Source: a bacterium (GTDB lineage Bacteria > ARS69). From it: 64,000 bases of DNA. Below, piece after piece: positions 26,031 to 33,794 of the stretch (the first letter of the stretch is position 1; every line of letters starts with the position of its first letter). A model generated the notes under the pieces. The model ran no database searches, was not told the DNA's origin, and saw nothing but the letters and a program-made list of their open reading frames with translations. The translations under genes and the position numbers were made by a program. The DNA is taken from contig JALGZR010000014.1 in the NCBI GenBank assembly GCA_025774805.1, forward strand, positions 1 to 64,000, written 5' to 3'.

Positions 26031-28151
26031 TCACGGCGCTGCGAGCTCTCGGTACGCCTGCGCCATCCTCTCGTTTCCCGGATCGAGTTCGAGACCGCGC
26101 CGCCAGTGGCGCCGGGCGCTCTCGACGTCGCCCTCCCGGAGGTGGACGTTTCCCAAGTTGAAGAGGATCAGAGGGCTGTTCGGCCTTCGCCGCAGCGCCT
26201 TCAGAAGATCCGCTCGCGCGGCCGCGAGATCCCCCCGAAGGAAGTGGCATCGGGCGGTGAGCAGCGGGCCGTCGGGGACGTCCCGACCGACGGTCGCGGC
26301 GAACTCCCCGGCACGGCGGATCGCTTCCTCGAGATCGCCCGCGTCCCAGGCCTCCACGGCCCGCTCGTAGAGCGTCGGCTCGTAGGAGAACGACACCCCC
26401 GGTCGGGCGGTGAGCGGGAAGGCGTAGAGCCCGAAGCCGGCCACCTCCCGGCTCCGAAGCGTCCACTCCGCGATCATCGGCAAATGCTCCAGGATTCCGG
26501 GGAACGCCTGCCGGAAGGCCTCCTCCTCGCCGGGGCTGAGCACCACATGGGTGACCTCGTGACGGCGCAAGTCCTCGGCGTCGGACCCTCCGAAACGGGG
26601 AAGCGCGGTCCTCGTCCCGTCCTGCAGCAGCGCCGGTGCGAAGCTGCCGAGCACGACGGCGTCGGGGCCGAGGACGGTGTCGAGGGAGGCCTTGGCCTCC
26701 TCCAGCGAGTACGTGCGCCGGGTCGCCCACCCGACGTACTGCGCGGCATCGACGAGGACCGAAAGCACCGTGAGCACGGAGGCCGCGGCGGCGGGCGACA
26801 CGCGGCGAAGCAGGCCCTCGATCCGGTTCGGTCGCTCTTCCCTCCGGCTCCGGAGCCAGAGAGTCCCGGCGAGCCCGGTGAGGGCGAGAGCGAAGACGGC
26901 CGCCCGTCCCGGGGTGGCCCAGGTCTCGATCGCGCCCCGGAGCCGCCCCGCGGTCTCGAGGTCGAGAGCGGAGCCCGGCCGGCCGAGCTCCTCGGCCGCG
27001 ATCGACAGCCAGTGGCGGAGGGAGTCGAGGCCGACGAACAGGGCCGCCGCGACCCAGGCGAGAAGCGCCCCCCTCTCTCGCCGACTTCGGGGCAGTCGGA
27101 GCCCGCCGCGAGACGCCCCCGCGAGAGCCCGGAGTTGGATCGCCGTCCCGGCGATCAGCGCGGGGACGACGGGCACGTAGTAACGGGGCGCCCGGTACGG
27201 GAGAAGCGTGAAGTAGATCCAGGCCGATGCGAACCACAGCGCGAAGAGCGCGGATCCGTCGTCGAGGGCGCGCCGGCGCACCGATCGAATCGCGAGCGTA
27301 CGGAACACGAAGAACGATCCGACGGCGCCCACGACGGGAATCCGGTGGAACACCCAGGCCGTCCGCACGCTCTCCAGGAGGCCCGCCGCCCGCTCGCGAA
27401 TCACGATTCCGAGCGACCGCTCCTCGAACTGCCGGAAGCCGATCGCGATCTGGTCGACGAAGTCCTCCCGGAACGGGACGAGAACCGTCGCGACCCAGAC
27501 CGCCGCGGCGGCGGCGAGGCCGATCAGGGGCCGCCCGATCGCCCGCGCTCTTCCCTCCCGGAGACCGGCGAACAGGAGAAGCGCGGGCAGAAAGGCGATC
27601 GCGTGGAGCTTGCCGAGAAAGATCGCCGCCCCGGCCGCGAAGCCCGCCGCCACGGCCGTTCCTCCCGATCGCCCGAGGGCGAGTCCGGCCGAGAGCATGA
27701 GCAGAGGAGCGATCAGATTCTCCGTGAACGGCACTCGGGCGAAAAGCGTCAGGAACGCACAGGAGGTGCCGAGGACCGCGGCCAGCACTGCGGCGCCGCG
27801 GCCACGGCACCGCCCGACCGCCCAGGCCGTGGCGAGCACGGTGGCGGCCCCGAAAAGGGCGGAGAGGATCTGGGTCGTCCACCGGCTCACGCCGAGAAGC
27901 CGGTACGCGAGCGCGGTGATCCCGTTGTGCAGGGGAAAGAACAGGAGGTCCCGGCTCTCGTCCCGGATCCACTCTCCGTGCTGCACCACGTTCCGGGCGG
28001 CGTGCACGACCGCGGCCGGGTCCGTGTACACGCCCCGCGACCAGGACAGCCGTTCCGCCGGATCGGCCAGGGGCCAGATCGCGCGCAGAAGGAACGCGAT
28101 CCCGACCGCGGCGAGCACCCCCGGATGCGCGAGGGGAGAGCCGTTCCTCAT
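26031..28151 (-). CDS. PMT/ArnT-like membrane glycosyltransferase with TPR tail (second paralogue)
   Basis: A 706-residue membrane protein with the same architecture as the product at 23346-25493: YTDPAAVVHAARN and GEWIRDESRD in the first loop, ARVPFTEN, FLGKLHAIAF, YRAPRYYVPVVP, and a tail of TPR-like repeats (about 600-706) ending SARRHWRRGLELDPGNERMAQ. It is clearly the product of duplication. The ATG at 28151 overlaps the GT2 stop as ATGA. A gap of about 175 bp without a recognisable gene follows before DUF2304; it contains a GGCCGG inverted repeat near 25963-25981 but no T-run. Confidence 0.72.
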   Translation of the reverse strand: MRNGSPLAHPGVLAAVGIAFLLRAIWPLADPAERLSWSRGVYTDPAAVVHAARNVVQHGEWIRDESRDLLFFPLHNGITALAYRLLGVSRWTTQILSALFGAATVLATAWAVGRCRGRGAAVLAAVLGTSCAFLTLFARVPFTENLIAPLLMLSAGLALGRSGGTAVAAGFAAGAAIFLGKLHAIAFLPALLLFAGLREGRARAIGRPLIGLAAAAAVWVATVLVPFREDFVDQIAIGFRQFEERSLGIVIRERAAGLLESVRTAWVFHRIPVVGAVGSFFVFRTLAIRSVRRRALDDGSALFALWFASAWIYFTLLPYRAPRYYVPVVPALIAGTAIQLRALAGASRGGLRLPRSRRERGALLAWVAAALFVGLDSLRHWLSIAAEELGRPGSALDLETAGRLRGAIETWATPGRAAVFALALTGLAGTLWLRSRREERPNRIEGLLRRVSPAAAASVLTVLSVLVDAAQYVGWATRRTYSLEEAKASLDTVLGPDAVVLGSFAPALLQDGTRTALPRFGGSDAEDLRRHEVTHVVLSPGEEEAFRQAFPGILEHLPMIAEWTLRSREVAGFGLYAFPLTARPGVSFSYEPTLYERAVEAWDAGDLEEAIRRAGEFAATVGRDVPDGPLLTARCHFLRGDLAAARADLLKALRRRPNSPLILFNLGNVHLREGDVESARRHWRRGLELDPGNERMAQAYRELAAP

Positions 28152-28888
28152 GGGCGCGGTCCCGGTGACCGGGCGCGCGGCCCGTTCTCCTCGGACCCGG
28201 GAAGCCGCCGGGCGAGGCCGATTCCGATCGCGAGCAACACTTTCACCACGTAGTAGATCGAGCGGACGGGCGTGATCGAGGAGCTCCCCCCCGTCCGCTC
28301 CCGGAACCGGCAGGGCACCTCGACGATCCGGAAGCCGGATCGCGACAGGAGCACCAGCGCCTCGACTTCCGGGTAGTCCTGCGGATAGTGCTCGGCGAGA
28401 TAGTCGATGACCGATCGGGAGGCCGCGCGGAATCCCGACGTCGTGTCGAGGAATCGTCGCCGCGTGACCCGGGAGACGACCCACGAGAAGAGAATCATCC
28501 CCATGCGGCGCGGGAAGGTGGACCGGTACGCGGTCTCCTCGACGTAGCGCGATCCGAGGACGAGGTCCGCCTCTCCCGCGGCCAGCGGCGGGAGCAGCCG
28601 ATCGATCTCGGAGGGGAGGTGCTGTCCGTCGCCGTCGACCTGGATGGCCACGTCGTAACCGTGGCGCCTCGCGAAGAGGTATCCCGACTGCACCGCCCCG
28701 CCGATGCCGAGATTGAACGGGAGGGAGAGCACCCGGGCGCCGGCACTCCGTGCTTCGCGGCGGGTGCCGTCCGTCGATCCGTCGTCGACCACGAGGACGT
28801 CGAGATCGCCGCGGGCGGTGAGCTCCCGGACCACCTCTCCGACCGCCGCCTCTTCGTTGTGCGCCGGCACGATCGCGAGAACTCTCAT
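28148..28888 (-). CDS. GT2 family glycosyltransferase (DPM-like)
   Basis: A 246-residue GT2 protein: VLAIVPAHNEEAAVGEVV, LVVDDGSTDGT, GIGGAVQSGYLFA, QVDGDGQHLPSEID and LGSRYVEETAYRS, followed by DTTSGFRAAS. These are the usual features of polyprenyl-phosphate glycosyltransferases of the dolichol-phosphate type. The C-terminus has one possible membrane-associated helix (SIYYVVKVLLAIGIGLA). It is ATGA-coupled to the PMT-TPR gene downstream, repeating the GT2 plus GT-C pairing seen at 22657-25493, so it may make that enzyme's lipid-linked donor. Confidence 0.88.
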   Translation of the reverse strand: MRVLAIVPAHNEEAAVGEVVRELTARGDLDVLVVDDGSTDGTRREARSAGARVLSLPFNLGIGGAVQSGYLFARRHGYDVAIQVDGDGQHLPSEIDRLLPPLAAGEADLVLGSRYVEETAYRSTFPRRMGMILFSWVVSRVTRRRFLDTTSGFRAASRSVIDYLAEHYPQDYPEVEALVLLSRSGFRIVEVPCRFRERTGGSSSITPVRSIYYVVKVLLAIGIGLARRLPGSEENGPRARSPGPRP

Positions 28889-29865
28889 CGACCGCCTCTC
28901 CCCGTCATCACGCGGACGACGCCGCGCACGAGCCCCCAACCCCGGGCGTAGGCCCGCAGGGTGCCGACGGCGGCCAGCGCCAGAGGCCCCGGCGACCCGG
29001 CGTGAATCGCGACCTGCAGCGCGAGGACGACGTGCCGGAGCGCGACGAGTCCCGCGGCGAGCAGGGCCCCGAGCGCGAGGGGGGGCGCCGCGAGGGATCC
29101 GGCGAGCAGAATCACCGAGAGCAGGGCCAGCGGCGGGGCGAGCAGATCGGCGGGGCCCGCGTACTCGTCCCCCCGCACCCGGCCGGGATGCCTCGCGTAG
29201 AGGACGACGCGCCACTCTCCGTGGCGCGCCTGCTCCCGGAGGTAGCGGCGGAGCGACGTCGGGTGATGGTGATCCACGATCGCGTCGGGAACGAATCGGA
29301 TGCGGTGGCCCGCGTCGCGAAGGCGGTAGCTGAGGTCGTTGTCCTCCCCCGAGGGGGAACGGTATCCCTCGTCGAAGCCGCCGACCGACTCCAGGGCGGC
29401 CCGGGTCGCCCCCAGGTTGAACGACCCCGCGAACGTGATCTCCCGGGGAAGCCGCGCGTGACGCCACATGATCTCGGCGTGAATCACCTCGGCCAGGAGG
29501 TTCCCCGGGTTCGCGATTCCGTAGCTCCCCCCCGCCACGGGGGTGCTCTCGTCGACCGCGGCCGCCAGGCGGCGGACCCAGTCCCGGCGGGGAACGCAGT
29601 CGGAGTCGGTGAACAGGATCCGGCTCGCCCCCGCCTCTCGCCATCCCCGATTCCGGGCGGCGGCGGGGCCGGCGTTCGGCTGGCTCACGACCCGGGCCCC
29701 TCCCTCCGCCGCGAGGCGGGCGGTGTCGTCGGTCGAGCCGTCGTCCACGACGAGGATCTCGAGACGCCCGTCGAATTCCTGGTCCCGGCACGCGGCGAGC
29801 AGGGGCGGCAGCGTCGGGGCGGCATCCCGGGCGGCGATCACGACGGAGACGTCAGGCGCGGTCAC
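28885..29865 (-). CDS. GT2 glycosyltransferase with C-terminal membrane helices
   Basis: A 326-residue protein. The catalytic GT2 domain has VSVVIAARDAAPTL, VVDDGSTDDTA, LFTDSDCVPRRDW (the DxD site) and SPSGEDNDLSYRL, the ED acceptor motif. Two to three hydrophobic segments follow (about 240-310). This pattern is common in enzymes adding sugars to growing lipid-linked oligosaccharides, with the reaction at the cytoplasmic face. The GTG start at 29865 lies 14 bases inside the upstream GT4 gene; the stop overlaps the next GT2 start as ATGA. Substrate unknown. Confidence 0.85.
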   Translation of the reverse strand: MTAPDVSVVIAARDAAPTLPPLLAACRDQEFDGRLEILVVDDGSTDDTARLAAEGGARVVSQPNAGPAAARNRGWREAGASRILFTDSDCVPRRDWVRRLAAAVDESTPVAGGSYGIANPGNLLAEVIHAEIMWRHARLPREITFAGSFNLGATRAALESVGGFDEGYRSPSGEDNDLSYRLRDAGHRIRFVPDAIVDHHHPTSLRRYLREQARHGEWRVVLYARHPGRVRGDEYAGPADLLAPPLALLSVILLAGSLAAPPLALGALLAAGLVALRHVVLALQVAIHAGSPGPLALAAVGTLRAYARGWGLVRGVVRVMTGRGGR

Positions 29866-31003
29866 GGAGCGCCCTCGCCTCCCACCGGGTCAGAAGATCA
29901 CGGACGGCGGCATCGTGGGTCCCGTGCTCGACGAGCCAGCGACGCCCCGCCTCGGCGCGGGCGACGTCGGGAGCACGGAGCTCGGACCGCACGGCCTCGA
30001 CGAAAGCGGCCGGGCCGGGCTCGTCCGGAATGCGGACCCAGTCCGCGAAGCGCTCCGTGTCGGGAGTGCGGGACGTGACCACCGGGATGCCGGCCGCCAG
30101 CGCCTCGCGCACCTTGATGGACGCGCGGTACGGATTCGCCTCGTCGTCTTCGAGATAGTTCAGCGCGACGTCGGCGAGACCGTAGTACCGGGGCACGTCC
30201 CGGTGCGGAACCGCGCCGGCGAACACCGCGAACCCCTCCGGAAGCGTGCGATGCGCGAGGGCCTCGAGAGGGGACCGGTCGCGCCCGTCTCCGACCACGA
30301 GCAGTCGGGCGGCGGGACGTTCCCGTCCGATCGGGGCGAGGGCCGGCAGAAGCGGCGCCAGGTTCGAGGCGGGTCCGAGGTGTCCTCCGTAGAGCAGCAC
30401 CGGACCCTCCCCGAGCCCCCATCTCGCGCGGAGCTCGGCCCCCTCCGCGGCCGATCTCTCGCGCGCCGCCGTGAACCGCTCGACCTCGACTCCCTGATCG
30501 ACGAAGACCGCCTCCCGGCCCGGGCCGCGGATCTCCCCGACGAGCCGGCGCATCGGCTCGTTGTGCACGGTGATGTCGTCGGCGCCGGCGGCCGCCCTCC
30601 GAAAGAAGCGCTCCACGATCCGCCGCCGGAGGCCGGCCGGGTAGTAGGCGTAGTCGAGGTCGTCGAGATCGACCGCGACGCGGGCGCCGATCCGGCGCGC
30701 CGCTCGAGCTGCCAACCAGACGTTCGGCAGCCCCTTGAGCGCCCACGCGACGTCGGGACGCACCCGTCGCACGGCGGCCAGCCCGTGCAGAAGCCAGAGG
30801 GGGGCCTGGATCTCGGGCGCGCCCGGAAGACGGGGACAGGGGTGCCGCCGGACCCCCGGGGGGGTCTCCACGGGCTCGCCGGGAGGCGCCGGCTCGAGCA
30901 GGTGCGTCTCGTGTCCGGCCCGCGCCAGCGCCCCGGCGAGACCGCGAAACCGGAGTGCGCTTCCCGACTGGTGCTCCACGGACGAAAGCAGCAGGATTCT
31001 CAT
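29852..31003 (-). CDS. GT4 family glycosyltransferase
   Basis: A 383-residue GT-B enzyme. The N-terminal domain begins MRILLLSSVEHQSGSALRFRGLAGALARAGHE; the C-terminal domain has VLLYGGHLGPASNLAPLLPAL, LVVGDGRDRSPLEALA and the nucleotide-sugar region NPYRASIKVREALAAGIPVV, in which the usual first Glu of the GT4 E-x7-E motif is replaced by Lys-Val context. The length and fold are standard for retaining hexosyltransferases. The ATG at 31003 is six bases after the sulfatase gene. Donor and acceptor are not evident. Confidence 0.82.
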   Translation of the reverse strand: MRILLLSSVEHQSGSALRFRGLAGALARAGHETHLLEPAPPGEPVETPPGVRRHPCPRLPGAPEIQAPLWLLHGLAAVRRVRPDVAWALKGLPNVWLAARAARRIGARVAVDLDDLDYAYYPAGLRRRIVERFFRRAAAGADDITVHNEPMRRLVGEIRGPGREAVFVDQGVEVERFTAARERSAAEGAELRARWGLGEGPVLLYGGHLGPASNLAPLLPALAPIGRERPAARLLVVGDGRDRSPLEALAHRTLPEGFAVFAGAVPHRDVPRYYGLADVALNYLEDDEANPYRASIKVREALAAGIPVVTSRTPDTERFADWVRIPDEPGPAAFVEAVRSELRAPDVARAEAGRRWLVEHGTHDAAVRDLLTRWEARALRDRA

Positions 31004-31009
31004 GGTTTC

Positions 31010-32767
31010 CTAGTGGATGTATCCGAGAGCGCGCAGGCGGCGCACGGTCTCCGGGTCCAGCCCCTCCCGCCGATCGACCGGATCCTCCGGCAGGCTCTCT
31101 CTCAGATTATCCCAGTCCTCGTCCCGCCCCGCCATCGGCCGGCGTTCCCCCGGATCGGTCACGAGATCGAACGCGATCTCCGTACCGGTCGTCCGGTCGA
31201 GGACGATCTTCCTCCCCCGCCGGTCAATCAGAGCCGTCAGATCCCGTCTTCCCTCCGGGGCAAACGTCTCGATCACGATCGGAGCGACCTCGGGCTCCGG
31301 CGGCGCGCGGTCGATTCCCGCCGCCCACGCCAGCGAGCGCCGGACCTCGGTGATCCCGCGCACCGGGCGGTGCACGCGGTTCGGGCGTGCCGTGCCGTCG
31401 CTCACCCGCCAGAGGCAGGGAACCCGAACGTCCTCCTCGTAGAGCTGCGATCCGTGCGTCAGCTCACCGTGCTGCTCGAGCCCTTCCCCGTGGTCCCCCA
31501 CCACGATCACGCTCCCCCGCCCCGCCGTGGCGTCGTCCCACGCCCGGAGCAGTCTCCCCAGCCACCGGTCGGTCTCCCGCAGCTCGGCGTCGTAGTCCGC
31601 GTGCGGCCACCCGGTGAGCGCCCCTCCGCCCGCGGTCCACCCGGAGGCTTCGCGGGCGAAGCGGCGTCGGAGGATCCCGGGCGCGTCGTACGGCGTGTGG
31701 GGGTCGAACAGGTGGACCCAGAGGAACCGGGGGCCGCTCGCGCCCTCCAGCCAGGCGATCGCCTCGCGGACCGTATCGCGGGCCCTCCGCTCGATGAAAT
31801 CGCCCGGGAGCACGCGGTTCGCGACCCGGACGAGGGCGAGCGCGGTGAGCATCGGATGGACGCGCTCGAGGGGTGAGAACGCGTCGTCGTAGACGGAGAA
31901 GCCCGAGGCCAGACCGGAGAGACCCGCCTTCAGCGGGATCCCGCTGACGAACGCGGCACACTTCCAACCGCGCTCGGCGAGCACGGGCACGAACGTCGGG
32001 ACCGCCGTCGAGAGCGCGGTGCCGTTGTTGAGCACGCCGTGCTCGCGCGGGCGCACGCCGGTGAGCAGTGAGGCGTGGCTCGGGTTCGTGAGGGGGATGG
32101 GGGCGTAGGCGCTCTCCCAGAGCAGGCCCCGGCGCGCGAGACGATCGAGCGCCGGGGTCGTTCCCCGGGGGTATCCGTAGACGGAGAGCCGGTCGGCGCG
32201 CGTCGTGTCGAGCGTCAGCAGAAGGACGTCCCGGGCGCCGGGGACCGGGGGCCCGGCGGGCGGCTCGACGATCCGCGCGGGCCGCAGGGCGAACGCGAGC
32301 GCGGCGGTTCCGGCGAACGCGGCCGCGGCTCCGACGAGGAGACCCGTCTCGCCCAGGTGGGGTCGAATCCGCCGGCCGCCGAGCCTGCCGACGAGGAATC
32401 CGAGAGCGGCGCATCCGACCGCGAGGGCGAGACCGCCCAGAAGCTGGAGGGGGGCGGTCAGGGACTCCCCGAAGAACCACCTCACGTGCGCCCGCACGCC
32501 GAGGGCGAGAAACGCGGCCCCGGCCATCCCCCCCCCGAGCGCGAGCCCGGGAGGGAGGCGGCGCGCCAGTCCGGGGATCCCCGCGACGACGATGCCCGCA
32601 AGGCCGCACGCTCCGAGCGCGATCGCGAGCGACGCCGCCAGGAACGGGGTCGACGTCCCCGGCGCGTCGAACGATCGGGGGTTCTCCAGGAGAACGGCGA
32701 CCCCGTCTCCCAGCCCGAGAGACAGCCCGACGAGAAAACCCGAGCCGATCACGGCGCGTCGCGTCAC
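31010..32767 (-). CDS. Membrane sulfatase-fold enzyme with threonine at the nucleophile position
   Basis: A 585-residue protein with four to five N-terminal membrane helices (about 5-165) and an alkaline phosphatase/sulfatase-fold domain outside. Metal-binding motifs are present: LLLTLDTTRADRL near residue 182, LFDPHTPYD and VVGDHGEGLEQHGELTHG. Where arylsulfatases have C/S-x-P-S-R the sequence reads LTNPSHASLLTG (Thr227, His231), so formylglycine cannot form. Thr nucleophiles are known in LtaS and EptA-type phosphotransferases of the same fold, which also have N-terminal membrane helices. A phospho-group transferase acting on envelope glycans or lipids is more likely than a sulfatase, but unproven. 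The start is a GTG. Confidence 0.78.
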   Translation of the reverse strand: MTRRAVIGSGFLVGLSLGLGDGVAVLLENPRSFDAPGTSTPFLAASLAIALGACGLAGIVVAGIPGLARRLPPGLALGGGMAGAAFLALGVRAHVRWFFGESLTAPLQLLGGLALAVGCAALGFLVGRLGGRRIRPHLGETGLLVGAAAAFAGTAALAFALRPARIVEPPAGPPVPGARDVLLLTLDTTRADRLSVYGYPRGTTPALDRLARRGLLWESAYAPIPLTNPSHASLLTGVRPREHGVLNNGTALSTAVPTFVPVLAERGWKCAAFVSGIPLKAGLSGLASGFSVYDDAFSPLERVHPMLTALALVRVANRVLPGDFIERRARDTVREAIAWLEGASGPRFLWVHLFDPHTPYDAPGILRRRFAREASGWTAGGGALTGWPHADYDAELRETDRWLGRLLRAWDDATAGRGSVIVVGDHGEGLEQHGELTHGSQLYEEDVRVPCLWRVSDGTARPNRVHRPVRGITEVRRSLAWAAGIDRAPPEPEVAPIVIETFAPEGRRDLTALIDRRGRKIVLDRTTGTEIAFDLVTDPGERRPMAGRDEDWDNLRESLPEDPVDRREGLDPETVRRLRALGYIH

Positions 32768-32844
32768 GGGCGGCCCCCCCTCTTCACCCGCTTGCGGATC
32801 GTCGGCGTTCGGTTAGGCTCGGCTCTTCCGACCGGAGGGGTGTC
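32768..32844 (+). promoter_or_regulatory. Divergent gap with a candidate promoter for the flippase-like gene
   Basis: This 77-bp stretch separates divergent starts. On the plus strand TTGCGG (32792-32797) and TAGGCT (32814-32819) with a 16-bp spacer give a weak sigma70-like pair, followed by GGAGG eight bases before the GTG at 32845. Nothing comparable was seen for the opposite gene. Confidence 0.35.
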
Positions 32845-33756
32845 GTGCGCAGGTGGATCGTTTTGGTCGCGTCCTTGGCCATTCTTCTCACGCTCGTTCG
32901 GGTCGCCGGGTTCCGGGAGGTCGGGGAGATTTGGCGGTCCGTCCGCCCGGCCGGGGTCCTGCTCTCGGTCGCGTGCTACTTCGCGTCGATCGCCGTACGA
33001 ATACTCTCCTGGCGGCGGCTCCTCGGAGAGGGAGCCCCGTCGGTCCGCGGGCTGACGCCGCCCCTCGCCCTCGGATTCGTCCTGGGTCACGTGACCCCGG
33101 CCAAGTCGGGAGAACCGGCCTCCGCTCTTCTGGTCTCCCGGGCGTTCGGCATTCCGCTCTCCCGTACGCTGTCCGTGCTCACGGCGGAGCGGGCGATCCA
33201 GCTCCTCGTTCTCCTGGCCACGTTCGTGCCGGCCGCGGCCTTCACCGCGGGACGAGTGCTCGAGCTCCGCGGTGCCGTCCGGGGCGCGGCCGCGCTCCTC
33301 GTCGTCCTCGCCGCCGCGACCCTCTTCGCCGCTCCTCTCCTGCGACGAACCCGACCCGCGGCGCAGCGGATCCCCCGCTTCGGCCCGGTGCTCGGCGAGT
33401 ATCTCGAGGCCCTCGAGGTCCTTCTCTCCGATCGGGCGCGGGTGATCCCACTCCTCGCGCTCGGCACCCTCTTCTGGACGCTCCAGTACCTCTCGCTCTG
33501 GGCGATCCTCGACGCCGGGGGAACATCCGTCAACCCGATCGGGGCGGCGGCCGTGGCGGGGGCCGCGATCCTGGGAGGCACGCTCACCCTGCTCCCGCTC
33601 GGGACCCAGGACGGGATCAGCGCGGTCGTGCTCGCGGGGCTCGGCGTGCCGATGCGCCGCGGGTTCTCGCTCGCTCTCTTTCACACGGTCCTGTCACTCG
33701 CGTGCGGCGCGGGGCTGGCGCTCGTCGCCCCCCTTGCGATGAGAAGGGAGCGCTGA
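32845..33756 (+). CDS. Lysylphosphatidylglycerol synthase TM-region (UPF0104) flippase-like membrane protein
   Basis: A 303-residue protein with about eight hydrophobic helices of the UPF0104/MprF-membrane family, which is often found beside glycosyltransferases. Diagnostic segments are SVACYFASIAVRILSWRRLL, LGFVLGHVTPAKSGEPASALLVSR (GHVTPAKSGE is the family's central motif) and LGTQDGISAVVLA. No lysyl-transferase domain is attached, so lipid or lipid-linked sugar translocation is the plausible role. The GTG at 32845 is preceded by GGAGG. It is the only plus-strand gene between 1 and 48 kb and converges on the radical SAM genes. A second family member lies at 49968. Confidence 0.85.
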   Translation: MRRWIVLVASLAILLTLVRVAGFREVGEIWRSVRPAGVLLSVACYFASIAVRILSWRRLLGEGAPSVRGLTPPLALGFVLGHVTPAKSGEPASALLVSRAFGIPLSRTLSVLTAERAIQLLVLLATFVPAAAFTAGRVLELRGAVRGAAALLVVLAAATLFAAPLLRRTRPAAQRIPRFGPVLGEYLEALEVLLSDRARVIPLLALGTLFWTLQYLSLWAILDAGGTSVNPIGAAAVAGAAILGGTLTLLPLGTQDGISAVVLAGLGVPMRRGFSLALFHTVLSLACGAGLALVAPLAMRRER

Positions 33757-33768
33757 GAGCCGCCGCCG

Positions 33769-33783
33769 CACCAGAGGCTGGTG
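33769..33783. terminator. Short hairpin between convergent genes
   Basis: CACCAG-AGG-CTGGTG forms a perfect six-base stem with a three-base loop in the 38-bp gap between two convergent genes. There is no T-run on either side, so termination is only suggested by position. Confidence 0.35.
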
Positions 33784-33794
33784 AGAAACGCAGG

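Noticed and set aside
26106-28253. 715-codon plus-strand open frame opposite the PMT-TPR gene
   Set aside because: Composition-driven shadow; the minus strand encodes a recognisable membrane protein with a paralogue 2 kb away.
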